A stretch of DNA of 11,732 bases, from contig JAITAY010000260.1 in the NCBI GenBank assembly GCA_031283915.1, forward strand, positions 1-11,732, given 5' to 3'. Below the pieces are notes generated by a model. It had not been told where the DNA came from, ran no database searches, and saw nothing but the letters and a program-made list of their open reading frames with translations. The first letter of the stretch is position 1, and every line of letters starts with the position of its first letter. This DNA comes from Tannerella sp. (GTDB lineage Bacteria; Bacteroidota; Bacteroidia; Bacteroidales; Tannerellaceae). This document shows, one piece after another, positions 1-7,072 of this stretch. Position numbers and translations under genes: made by a program.

Positions 1-460
1 GGCAAAAAAGGGAAAAAAATCATTTTGGCGATACAGGGATTTTTGGGACATCCGTTTGACGGTCACACGACAGAACCGCTTCTTAATCAAATGAAAAACA
101 ACGATATATACCTTCCGAAGGAACTTGTATATGACCGGGGGCAAAGGAAAATCAGAGATAGCGGGCGTAAAAATCATTATCCCGTCTCCAGCCAAAAAGA
201 GCGAGACAAAATACCGGAAAGCGAAAAAGCGCAAACAATGTCGGGCAAGAGCCGCAATAGAACCGATAATCAGCCACTTAAAATATGATTATCGGATGCT
301 TGAGAATTATCTGAATGGGGAAAAAGGCGTCCGAATCAACGCCTTGATGGCAGGCGCTGCGTGGAATTTCAAGAAAATGATAGAAAAACTGAAAGAGAAA
401 ATTATTTGGCTCTTTTTTCAGAAAAAACTACAACCCTTGATTTTGAAAATCGGGGGTTAA
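1..460 (+). pseudogene. IS5-like DDE transposase, C-terminal part, frameshifted
   Basis: The reading frame is open from base 1, so the gene begins outside the window. Frame 1 runs to a stop at 286-288 and reads through a 'GHPFDGHTTEPLL' stretch into 'VYDRG'. Homology then continues in frame 2 (GGKGKSEIAGVKIIIPSP, then RARAAIEPIISHLK) to a stop at 458-460. The Asp of YDRG is the likely second catalytic Asp of the DDE triad. R-A-A-I-E-P-I-I-S-H-L-K fits the R(3)E(6)K signature around the catalytic Glu of IS4/IS5-type transposases. The switch needs one base skipped in or near the five-G run at 137-141, between the second Asp and the Glu, so neither frame carries both. Mutational decay or a homopolymer sequencing error are both possible; a programmed frameshift inside the catalytic core is less likely. 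The right end of the element is not defined here. Confidence 0.82.
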
Positions 461-556
461 TAAGGTTTGACTAAGTATTTTCAGGATGAAGGATTGCAAA
501 AAACAGACCGGTAACATGGATGGTTTATTTCCGGACAGCCCCTAATGCATCCGTCC

Positions 557-584
557 AATCATTAATAATCAATAATTAACCATC
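557..584. repeat. degenerate 7-base-period A/T-rich tract
   Basis: Four consecutive heptamers, each starting with AA (AATCATT, then AATAATC, AATAATT and AACCATC), lie between the transposase remnant and the ROK kinase. On the other strand they resemble the AATGATT and ATGGTT words of the tracts at 1651-1678 and 10987-11021. Low-complexity DNA can give such a pattern by chance, so this is the weakest of the three. Confidence 0.4.
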
Positions 585-684
585 AAATCCCCCATTTTGC
601 CGAACGGCCATGTTGTATTATTGGCGAAAATGCGTTTTCTTTGCTCCTGAAAATATCGTATAATTAAACATTAAAAGAATAATC

Positions 685-1659
685 ATGATGGAAAAACCGT
701 ATGTAATCGGGATAGATGTAGGAGGCCAGAGTACCAAATTCGGAATCGTGGACGCAAGAGGAACCATTTTGCACAGCGGTTGCGTTGACAAAACCGGTCA
801 GTATGAAGATGTAAACGATTATGTCGCCGCATTGGCGGGAGCGTTACAGGATGTGATTGACAGGGTGGGCGGAAAAGAGCAAATCAGAGGCATTGGCATA
901 GGCGCTCCCAATGGGAACTATTTTACGGGACACATTGATTTTGCGGCAAATTTGCCGTGGAAAGGCCGGATTCCCCTGGCGCAGTTGCTCACGGATAAAA
1001 CCGGTATCCCGGTGACGCTGACGAACGACGCCAACGCGGCTGCCGTCGGCGAGATGACTTACGGCGCGGCCAGGGGCATGAAAGACTTTATCGTGATCAC
1101 ACTGGGTACCGGCGTAGGCAGCGGCATCGTCGTCGGCGGGAATCTGGTATACGGCCACGATGGCTTTGCCGGCGAACTGGGGCATACGATTATCCGCCCC
1201 GAAAACGGACGTTCCTGCGGATGCGGTCGCCGGGGCTGTCTGGAAGCCTATACCTCGGCTCCGGGCGTCGCCCGTACGGCACGCGAATTGCTGACTGCAC
1301 GCACGGACTACAGTCTGTTGCGCGAACGGAACCCGGAAGAGATTACTTCGAAAGATGTTTACGAGACCGCCGTCAAGGGTGACAGCTTGTCCGTCGAAGT
1401 TTTTGAGAAGACCGGCCAGTTGCTGGGCGAGGCTTTTGCCGATTTCATCGCCTTCTCCAGTCCCGAAGCCATTATTCTGTTTGGCGGCCTGACGAAAGCC
1501 GGCGAACTGATTATGAACCCGATCCGGCGTTCGATGGAGAAAAACGTCCTGAAAGTGTATGCCGGCAAGACGAAACTGCTGTTCTCCCAGCTCAGGGAAA
1601 GCGACGCCGCCGTATTGGGCGCCAGCGCACTGGGATGGGAAACGAAAATGAATGATTAA
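685..1659 (+). CDS. ROK-family sugar kinase (glucokinase-like)
   Basis: A 324-residue protein with full ROK architecture and the usual family length. It should phosphorylate a hexose, most likely glucose, with ATP in the cytoplasm. The N-terminal phosphate loop is DVGGQS (residues 11-16). The catalytic Asp is D115 in NDANAA. A second phosphate-binding loop, GTGVGSG, is at 141-147. ELGH (164-167) plus CGCGRRGCLE (178-187) give the sugar-binding E164, H167 and E187 and the zinc ligands H167, C178, C180 and C185. The P-loop reads GGQS where many relatives have GGTN. ATG at 685 is followed by a second ATG; 685 or 688 would serve. No clear Shine-Dalgarno or Bacteroidota -33/-7 promoter pair is evident upstream. 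The last residues (MND) are encoded by the repeat tract that follows. Substrate identity is inferred; a regulatory ROK role is unlikely because no helix-turn-helix domain is present. Confidence 0.93.
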   Translation: MMEKPYVIGIDVGGQSTKFGIVDARGTILHSGCVDKTGQYEDVNDYVAALAGALQDVIDRVGGKEQIRGIGIGAPNGNYFTGHIDFAANLPWKGRIPLAQLLTDKTGIPVTLTNDANAAAVGEMTYGAARGMKDFIVITLGTGVGSGIVVGGNLVYGHDGFAGELGHTIIRPENGRSCGCGRRGCLEAYTSAPGVARTARELLTARTDYSLLRERNPEEITSKDVYETAVKGDSLSVEVFEKTGQLLGEAFADFIAFSSPEAIILFGGLTKAGELIMNPIRRSMEKNVLKVYAGKTKLLFSQLRESDAAVLGASALGWETKMND

Positions 1660-1678
1660 TGATGAATGATGAGTGATG
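1651..1678. repeat. 7-base-period AATGATG tract overlapping the kinase stop
   Basis: Four consecutive heptamers are AATGATG or differ from it by one base. The kinase stop codon (TAA, 1657-1659) lies inside the tract, so repeat sequence encodes the last residues of that protein. Related heptamers occur at 557-584, 10763-10776 and 10987-11021. Confidence 0.6.
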
Positions 1679-1698
1679 AGGTGTTTCAGTTATGAAAG

Positions 1699-1743
1699 CT
1701 CCACTCCGCTCCTTTCCCCGAAGGGGAGAGGGGGAGGGTGGAG
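1699..1743. repeat. GC-rich imperfect palindrome upstream of the TPR gene
   Basis: Two 21-base arms (1699-1719 and 1723-1743) flank the three-base loop GAA. The outer six bases (CTCCAC/GTGGAG) and the inner four (CCCC/GGGG) pair perfectly; about 16 of 21 positions pair overall. One strand is strongly pyrimidine-rich and the other purine-rich. It looks like a dispersed GGGGAGG-type palindrome rather than a terminator, since no T tract follows. It ends 18 bases before the preferred ATG of the TPR gene and could affect initiation of that operon. Confidence 0.6.
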
Positions 1744-1761
1744 TTCAAATTTGGCAGTGAT

Positions 1762-4700
1762 ATGAAGAAAATACTTGTTTTGTTATGTCTGACTTTGGGA
1801 TGCCATGGGGCGCTCGGACAACGTTCCCGACAGTTTGAGTCGCCTGAGCGGCTGTTTCTGGAAGGAAAGGATTTTTTCGACCTGAAGAACTATCCCGGCT
1901 GCTCCGACAAGCTCGATGCCTTCAAGAAACAGCCTTCCGCCGACAGCGATTTGATACAGGAGGCGGATTATATGTTGGCATTCATCGCTTTCGAGCAGGG
2001 GCGTAAAGACGCCGGCAAGGTGCTGGAACAGTATCTGGAGACGTATCCGGACACGCGCCACCGTGACGAAATCTGTTTCCTGCTCGGCTCCGTCCATTTT
2101 GCCGAAGCTGCCTGGCAAACGGCTCTCTACTGGCTGAACGAGTCGGATATAGACCGGCTCAGTCCGACGCAGAGCGAAGATTACCTTTTCCGGATGGCCT
2201 ACTCGCTCTTGCAGTTGAACAGCCTGAAAGCGGCGCAACCGCATTTCCTCCGTCTCCGGCAAACCGGGACAACCTATCGAGAAGCGGCTTCTTATTACCT
2301 GGCCTACATCGACTATGCGCAAGGAAACTACAAGAATGCCCTGAGTGAATTTACCGAGCTGAAGAACCGTCCGCTCTACCGCGAACAGTGTCTTTATTAC
2401 ATGACCCAGATTCAATTCCTGCAGAATCAGTACGGCAAGGCGATTGCCAGCGGCGAGGAACTGCTGGAAGCCTACCCGAATAGCAGCAACAATACCGAAA
2501 TCTACCGGATACTGGGAAATGCTTACTATCATCAGGGTGATCAGGATAAGGCGCTTGCCCGGTTGAGCGAATATGCGGAATCGGCTGAAACGCCCCTGCG
2601 GGGCGACCTTTATTTGCTGGGCGTGTGTCAATACAATAAAAAGAATTACAAAAAGGCCGTCCAGGCTTTTTCGGAAACCATCAAGGAGCAGGATGCGCTG
2701 ACCCAGAATGCCTTTCTGTACCTCGGGCAATGTTACCTGAACATGAACGACAAGAACAATGCCCGGATGGCCTTTGAATGGGCGGCAACGACTGCGTATG
2801 ACAAACAGGTACAGGAAACGGCGATGTACAACTATGCCTTGCTGATTCACGAAACGTCGTTTTCCGGCTTTGGCGAGTCGGTGAAGATTTTCGAAGACTT
2901 TCTGAACGATTTTCCCGAATCCCGCTACGCGGACAAGGTAAACGATCATCTGGTGGAGGTTTATCTGACGACCAAAAACTATGAATCGGCGCTGGCATCC
3001 ATGGATAAAATCCGTCAGCCGGGCGTAAAAATACAGGCTGCCCGGCAAAACGTACTGTTTCAGCTGGGGGTTCAGGCCTTCACCGGGCAGGAGACGGAGC
3101 AGGCGATTGACTGTTTCGACCGCGCTCTTGCCATGAATAAACAGGATGTGAACGCATACGGCAATTCCTTTTTCTGGCGGGGAGAATCTTACTACCGACT
3201 GAACGAATTTGACAAGGCGGCCTCCGACTTCCGTTCCTTCCTGAATAACACCCGCGACCGCTCGGATGAGATGTATGCGATGGCTTATTACAACCTGGGA
3301 TACAGTTATTTTAAACAGAAGAGATATGAATCGGCGCTCCCGGCTTTCCGGCAGTATGTCGATCTGGAAAAGCACATTTCCGATGCCTCGTATGCCGATG
3401 CCTACAACCGGATTGGCGACTGCCAGTTCTACAACCGGCAGTTTGCCGCGGCGGAAGAAAGCTATTCGAAAGCGGCTTCCCTACAACCTTCATCCGGCGA
3501 CTATGCCCTTTATCAGAGAGGATTTGTGCTTGGACTGCAGAAAGATTACCAGGGAAAAATCGTCATGATGGATCGACTGATTCGCGAATATCCGGAATCG
3601 TCTTATGCCGATGATGCGCTGTTTGAAAAGGGACATTCCTGTGTCCTGCTGGAGAACACCGAGATGGCGGCGGAAGCTTTTCATCAACTGATCGCGGAGT
3701 ATCCGCAGGGCACGCTGGCTCGCAAAGCAGGCCTCCAACTGGGCTTGCTTTATTTCAACAGCGACCGCCCGGAGATGGCTATTGATGAATATAAAAAAGT
3801 CATCTCACACTACCCGGGTAGCGAGGAAGCCAAAATCGCCCTGCAGGATCTCAAATCGGTCTACGTCGACATGAACGATGTAGCCTCGTATGCGGCATAC
3901 GTCAATTCTCTCGGCGGCAACGTGCGGCTGGAGGTAAACGAACAGGATTCGCTGACGTATTTTGCGGCGGAAAAACTGTTTATGCGAGGTGACAACGCAG
4001 GCGCCCGCAGGAGTTTGCGGAATTACCTGAATGACTTTCCGCGCGGTGCGTTCAGTGTGCATGCCAATTATTATCTGGCGCAGATCGCCTTTTCGCAGAA
4101 GGAATATCCGGAGGCGCTGCAACGCTATGGCGCGGTGCTGGCCGGCGGGGAGACGAAGTTCCGGGAGGAAGCGCTGGCGCGGAAAGCGGAAATCGAATAT
4201 CTGGAGAAAGACTATGCAGCAGCCATGAAGAGTTTCAAACAGTTGCAGGCGATAGCCGAATCCGGTGAGAACCGTGAAGCGGCGAAACTCGGTGTGATGC
4301 GTTGCGCACAGTTCACCGGCCAGCAGGCGGAAGCGCTACAGGCAGCCAATGAACTGCTGAAAAGCGCCAAACTCTCGCCCGAAATCGAAACGGAAGCCCG
4401 TTACCTGCGTGCCAAATCGTATATCGCACTGAATGAAAAGCAGAAGGCCGAAGCCGATTTGGCTGTGTTAAGTAAGAACACGCGGACGGTCTACGGCGCA
4501 GAAGCCAAGTATCTGCTGGCACAGTCCTTTTTCGACCGGAACGAAGTCGACAGGGCAGAGAAGGAAGTCGCCGATTTCATCAGCAAGGGAACTCCCCATC
4601 AATACTGGCTGGCGCGGGCGTTCATTTTGCAAGCGGACGTATACATCCGCAAGGGAGATGATTTCCTGGCGCGCCAGTACCTGACGAGCCTGAAAAAAAA

Positions 4701-4764
4701 CTACAAGGGCAAGGACGAGATTGCCGGTATGATAGAACAGCGATTGGGGAAACTAAATCAATAA
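1762..4764 (+). CDS. exported tetratricopeptide-repeat (TPR) protein, about 1000 residues
   Basis: From ATG 1762 the protein has 1000 residues and begins with a signal peptide (MKKILVLLCLTLGCHGALGQ), probably cut before Q20. The Cys at 14 does not sit in a good lipobox, so a soluble periplasmic protein is more likely than a lipoprotein. An in-frame GTG at 1738 lies inside the palindrome and would add eight residues before the signal, so it was rejected. The rest is almost entirely helical TPR-type repeats, with recurring 'YLGxxYxxxxxYxxAxxxF' patterns. Middle and C-terminal parts carry YPESSYADDAL-like segments, as in periplasmic TPR proteins such as YbgF/CpoB and BamD. No catalytic domain is seen. 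The beta-barrel gene starts 6 bases after its stop, so the two are surely co-transcribed. A role as periplasmic scaffold or partner of that barrel is inference. Confidence 0.9.
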   Translation: MKKILVLLCLTLGCHGALGQRSRQFESPERLFLEGKDFFDLKNYPGCSDKLDAFKKQPSADSDLIQEADYMLAFIAFEQGRKDAGKVLEQYLETYPDTRHRDEICFLLGSVHFAEAAWQTALYWLNESDIDRLSPTQSEDYLFRMAYSLLQLNSLKAAQPHFLRLRQTGTTYREAASYYLAYIDYAQGNYKNALSEFTELKNRPLYREQCLYYMTQIQFLQNQYGKAIASGEELLEAYPNSSNNTEIYRILGNAYYHQGDQDKALARLSEYAESAETPLRGDLYLLGVCQYNKKNYKKAVQAFSETIKEQDALTQNAFLYLGQCYLNMNDKNNARMAFEWAATTAYDKQVQETAMYNYALLIHETSFSGFGESVKIFEDFLNDFPESRYADKVNDHLVEVYLTTKNYESALASMDKIRQPGVKIQAARQNVLFQLGVQAFTGQETEQAIDCFDRALAMNKQDVNAYGNSFFWRGESYYRLNEFDKAASDFRSFLNNTRDRSDEMYAMAYYNLGYSYFKQKRYESALPAFRQYVDLEKHISDASYADAYNRIGDCQFYNRQFAAAEESYSKAASLQPSSGDYALYQRGFVLGLQKDYQGKIVMMDRLIREYPESSYADDALFEKGHSCVLLENTEMAAEAFHQLIAEYPQGTLARKAGLQLGLLYFNSDRPEMAIDEYKKVISHYPGSEEAKIALQDLKSVYVDMNDVASYAAYVNSLGGNVRLEVNEQDSLTYFAAEKLFMRGDNAGARRSLRNYLNDFPRGAFSVHANYYLAQIAFSQKEYPEALQRYGAVLAGGETKFREEALARKAEIEYLEKDYAAAMKSFKQLQAIAESGENREAAKLGVMRCAQFTGQQAEALQAANELLKSAKLSPEIETEARYLRAKSYIALNEKQKAEADLAVLSKNTRTVYGAEAKYLLAQSFFDRNEVDRAEKEVADFISKGTPHQYWLARAFILQADVYIRKGDDFLARQYLTSLKKNYKGKDEIAGMIEQRLGKLNQ

Positions 4765-4770
4765 AGAACA

Positions 4771-6552
4771 ATGAAAGCAAACAAGATACAGTTTTTGGCG
4801 ATAGTCGCCTTGTTGTCGGGCATTTCTCTTTCCGCCGAAGCGCAGGAACCGGACAGCCGGCTGAACCGGGAAATGACGCTGGAACGTGAATACGACCCGA
4901 CCGTACAGGACGCAAGCAAAGTGAACCGGTTACCCGAAGTGAAAGACCCGGAAGTGACCCGGCGACCGATAGACTATTCATCCTTCACCGTCCCGGCTGA
5001 TCCGGAGAAGGGTTTTACCGTATTGCCGTCCGGCAGTATCCGGACGGAAATCCCGCATAACAAACGGCGCGGTTATTTTCATTTCGGCGGCGGGATGTTC
5101 ATGAACCTGAACGGCGACGCGGGGTACCATATCCTGGACACGGATAAAGACCTGCTCCGCCTCTTCATCTCCCACCGTTCCACGAACGGGAACGTATCCT
5201 ATCTCAACGATGATACGAACTATCCGCAGGAAGGCAAACAGAAAGCCATACTGAACGACAACCTGGCCGGCCTTGGCCTCCGGCATCAGTTCTCCGGCAG
5301 CGCCCTGCATCTCGGAATAGAGTACGGTTATACGGGATTCAACTATTATGGCCGGCCTCTCATACCCATGCAAAGCTCCGTGCAGCCGGATCCTGTGGCT
5401 GACCGTAACACACAGCAGGCCAACCAGACCGTGCGCGGCTACATGGGCTTCCGGTCGAACGAAGATGCCAAAATCGGCTACGCCATAGAGGGCGACTGGA
5501 CGCATTTCTCCCAGAAATACGGACTGACAACGGAGATCGAAGGCATCGGCGAAGACAGGCTTGCGGGACGGCTCGACCTGAATGTCCGCCTGGGAGAAAA
5601 GAACCAGCGTGTCGGCATCGCTACCGGAATCAACTATTTCAATTACGACTATGCTTCCCCCGTCCGCACCGATTCGCTCGGCTACCGGAACTACCTGGAA
5701 GCCACGTTCACGCCCTATTACCGGATCGACGGCGAGACATGGCATGTGAAGCTGGGAGCCCATGTGATGCTCCTCACCGGCGACTCAACGCATCTATTTG
5801 TCTCGCCTGACGTATCCGGAGAGCTGCAAATTGCCAGCCGGACGACCTTTTACGTGAATGCCGGCGGTGAAATCGGCTCCAACGATGCCGCCGGGCTGTC
5901 GCACCGGAATCGTTACATGGACTATACCCGTGCCGCATTGCCCTCCCGCACCTGGCTGGATGCAACGGCCGGTATCCGTAGCGGCGTCACGCGCGACTTT
6001 TGGCTGACCGTCTTTGCGGGATACAAAATCATCGAAAACGCTGTTTTCCCTGTACCTTTCCGCAGTGACCTGTCCCGGTTCGGCAATTACAGCGTTGCCT
6101 TCCAGCCCGACGTCGCCGTTTTTGACGCAGGGGCGGCATTGAAATATTCCTTCCGTCAGCAAGTGGACGTCTCGCTCAGGGGCGTCTATCACAACTGCAC
6201 CTTCAGCAGGGGCGACGACGATGCCCGGACATTCGGACTGAAGCCGGAGGAAATGTTGCCGTTTGGCCTCCCGGAAGTGGAAATCAATGCGGGCATCACC
6301 GTCAAGCCCGTCCGTCCGCTGACGCTGGCATTGGACTATTACCTGGGCGCCCATCGCTGTACCTTGCTTTACGGACAAATCGTGGATATGGGCAATCTCA
6401 ATGACCTCAACCTGACTGCTTCGTGGAACTTCAATGACACCTTCGGCATCTATGCAAAGCTGAATAATCTCCTTTTCAGTCAACAGGAACTGTGGTACGG
6501 TTATCCGATGCAGGGCTTCAACGCAATGGCGGGAATCAATATCAATTTTTAA
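4771..6552 (+). CDS. outer-membrane beta-barrel protein partnered with the TPR protein
   Basis: A 593-residue protein with a clear signal peptide cut after A22-E23-A24, before Q25. A polar linker follows (residues about 25-85, including LEREYDPTVQDASKVN). From about residue 90 onward, alternating polar/aromatic stretches rich in Gly, Tyr, Phe and Asn (such as YFHFGGGMFMNLNG and LGIEYGYTGFNYYG) are typical of transmembrane beta-strands. The chain ends in ...GININF; a terminal Phe is the usual signal for Bam-dependent insertion. Relatives are often labelled TonB-dependent receptor, but I see no plug domain or TonB box, and 593 residues is short for that class. It follows the TPR gene by 6 bases and is followed by a strong terminator. 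Substrate and function are unknown; a transport or assembly channel working with the TPR partner is a guess. Confidence 0.87.
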   Translation: MKANKIQFLAIVALLSGISLSAEAQEPDSRLNREMTLEREYDPTVQDASKVNRLPEVKDPEVTRRPIDYSSFTVPADPEKGFTVLPSGSIRTEIPHNKRRGYFHFGGGMFMNLNGDAGYHILDTDKDLLRLFISHRSTNGNVSYLNDDTNYPQEGKQKAILNDNLAGLGLRHQFSGSALHLGIEYGYTGFNYYGRPLIPMQSSVQPDPVADRNTQQANQTVRGYMGFRSNEDAKIGYAIEGDWTHFSQKYGLTTEIEGIGEDRLAGRLDLNVRLGEKNQRVGIATGINYFNYDYASPVRTDSLGYRNYLEATFTPYYRIDGETWHVKLGAHVMLLTGDSTHLFVSPDVSGELQIASRTTFYVNAGGEIGSNDAAGLSHRNRYMDYTRAALPSRTWLDATAGIRSGVTRDFWLTVFAGYKIIENAVFPVPFRSDLSRFGNYSVAFQPDVAVFDAGAALKYSFRQQVDVSLRGVYHNCTFSRGDDDARTFGLKPEEMLPFGLPEVEINAGITVKPVRPLTLALDYYLGAHRCTLLYGQIVDMGNLNDLNLTASWNFNDTFGIYAKLNNLLFSQQELWYGYPMQGFNAMAGININF

Positions 6553-6564
6553 AAGAAACGGACG

Positions 6565-6593
6565 CCGCGTTCGGATGATTTTTCCGACTGCGG
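6565..6593 (+). other. imperfect hairpin just after the barrel gene
   Basis: CCGCGTTCGGA (6565-6575) and TCCGACTGCGG (6583-6593) pair at 9 of 11 positions around a seven-base loop. It lies between the barrel stop codon and the stronger terminator downstream, and may protect the 3' end of the message. Confidence 0.45.
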
Positions 6594-6602
6594 GACTTGA
6601 GG

Positions 6603-6641
6603 GGAATCGGATGCAAAGCATCCGATTCCTCTTTCTTTTTT
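6603..6641 (+). terminator. rho-independent terminator of the TPR/barrel operon
   Basis: A perfect 12-base stem (GGAATCGGATGC, 6603-6614, with GCATCCGATTCC, 6618-6629) closes an AAA loop. It is followed by a T-rich run ending in six T at 6636-6641. It sits about 50 bases after the barrel stop codon, in the right orientation to end the two-gene operon. Confidence 0.88.
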
Positions 6642-6669
6642 CCATTTCTCCTCCTTCTCCTCTCTTTCA

Positions 6670-6707
6670 GCAAGAATATTTATACCGCATGCGGTATAAT
6701 ATCTTGC
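6670..6707. repeat. 38-base near-perfect palindrome
   Basis: The core TTATACCGCATGCGGTATAA (6680-6699) is a perfect 20-base dyad. Pairing continues outward, with two single-base bulges on the left side, to GCAAGA (6670-6675) and TCTTGC (6702-6707). There is no T tract and no gene start close by, so neither a terminator nor an ordinary promoter operator explains it. Function unknown. Confidence 0.7.
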
Positions 6708-6742
6708 ATCGATATCCTCTAACAAGATTTAACCAAATCTCC

Positions 6743-6946
6743 GACGTAGTCGGTAGTTCTCCCGTAGCTTACGGCAAAACTACCGACATAGTCGGTAGTT
6801 CTCCCGTAGCTTACGGCGAAACTACCGACATAGTCGGTTTTTCTCCCGTAGCTTACGGCAAAACTACCGACACAGTCGGCAGTTCTCCCGTAGCTTACGG
6901 CGAAACTACCGACGTAGTCGGTCGCTTGGCCGTAAGCTGTGGCGGA
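6743..6946. repeat. tandem array of 42-base palindromic repeats (four full units plus one diverged)
   Basis: Full units lie at 6743-6784, 6785-6826, 6827-6868 and 6869-6910; a diverged fifth follows at 6911-6946. Full units differ at only a few positions. Each contains GTCGGTAGTT, which pairs with AACTACCGAC of the unit end plus the next unit start (for example 6749-6758 with 6778-6787). Inside this, CCGTA pairs with TACGG across a GCT loop (6762-6774). Junctions also read ACCGAC-NNN-GTCGGT, so a second, shifted folding register exists. There are no unique spacers, so it is not CRISPR. It lies between convergent genes, downstream of a terminator. A reading frame stays open through it on the plus strand (6575-7051) because 42 is a multiple of three, but that frame starts inside terminator DNA and most changes between units alter the amino acid, so I do not call it a gene. 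Confidence 0.92.
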
Positions 6947-6955
6947 ACGGAAACG

Positions 6956-6997
6956 GGATGTTGCAACAGCCTGACTTCCGTCACCATCCCCGGCGGA
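6956..6997 (+). pseudogene. short remnant resembling a BspA-type leucine-rich repeat
   Basis: Translation of these 42 bases gives GCCNSLTSVTIPGG, close to the consensus core of the BspA/LRR_5 repeat (GCxSLTSVTIPxx) of Bacteroidales surface proteins. Only this half-unit is present; no flanking 'IGxxAF' part or further repeats are seen. It may be debris of an LRR gene lost next to the 42-base array, or chance. The resemblance is from memory of the family consensus. Confidence 0.35.
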
Positions 6998-7005
6998 TAC
7001 AAGAA

Positions 7006-7057
7006 CGGCCGGTTTCGTATAGAGAAACCGGCCGGTCGCTATGCCCGGTGAACGGGC
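7006..7057. terminator. two hairpins downstream of the EEP gene
   Basis: CGGCCGGTTTC (7006-7016) and GAAACCGGCCG (7024-7034) form a perfect 11-base stem with a seven-base loop. GCCCG (7043-7047) and CGGGC (7053-7057) form a second, small one. On the minus strand both fall within about 70 bases after the EEP stop codon, where its terminator should be. Neither has a strong T tract, so the terminator call is tentative. Confidence 0.45.
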
Positions 7058-7072
7058 GTCATGTCCGCGTGC

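Noticed and set aside
461..480. Right terminal inverted repeat of the IS element just after the transposase stop
   Set aside because: The left end is outside the window, so no inverted pair or target duplication can be verified.
1738..1761. GTG start at 1738 for the TPR protein
   Set aside because: It lies inside the palindrome and puts eight charged/polar residues ahead of a complete signal peptide that starts at ATG 1762.
1783..3375. 530-codon minus-strand open frame antisense to the TPR gene
   Set aside because: No recognisable motifs, while the sense strand gives a signal peptide and TPR repeats throughout.
5794..6645. 283-codon minus-strand open frame over the barrel gene 3' end and terminator
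   Set aside because: It starts downstream of the operon terminator and runs antisense through strand-forming barrel sequence; no family resemblance.
6743..6946. CRISPR array
   Set aside because: Units are directly adjacent with no unique spacers, and no cas genes are nearby.
6575..7051. 158-codon plus-strand gene containing the 42-base repeats
   Set aside because: The start codon lies in hairpin DNA after the operon, there is no leader, most unit differences are non-synonymous, and the ends encode terminator and palindrome sequence.
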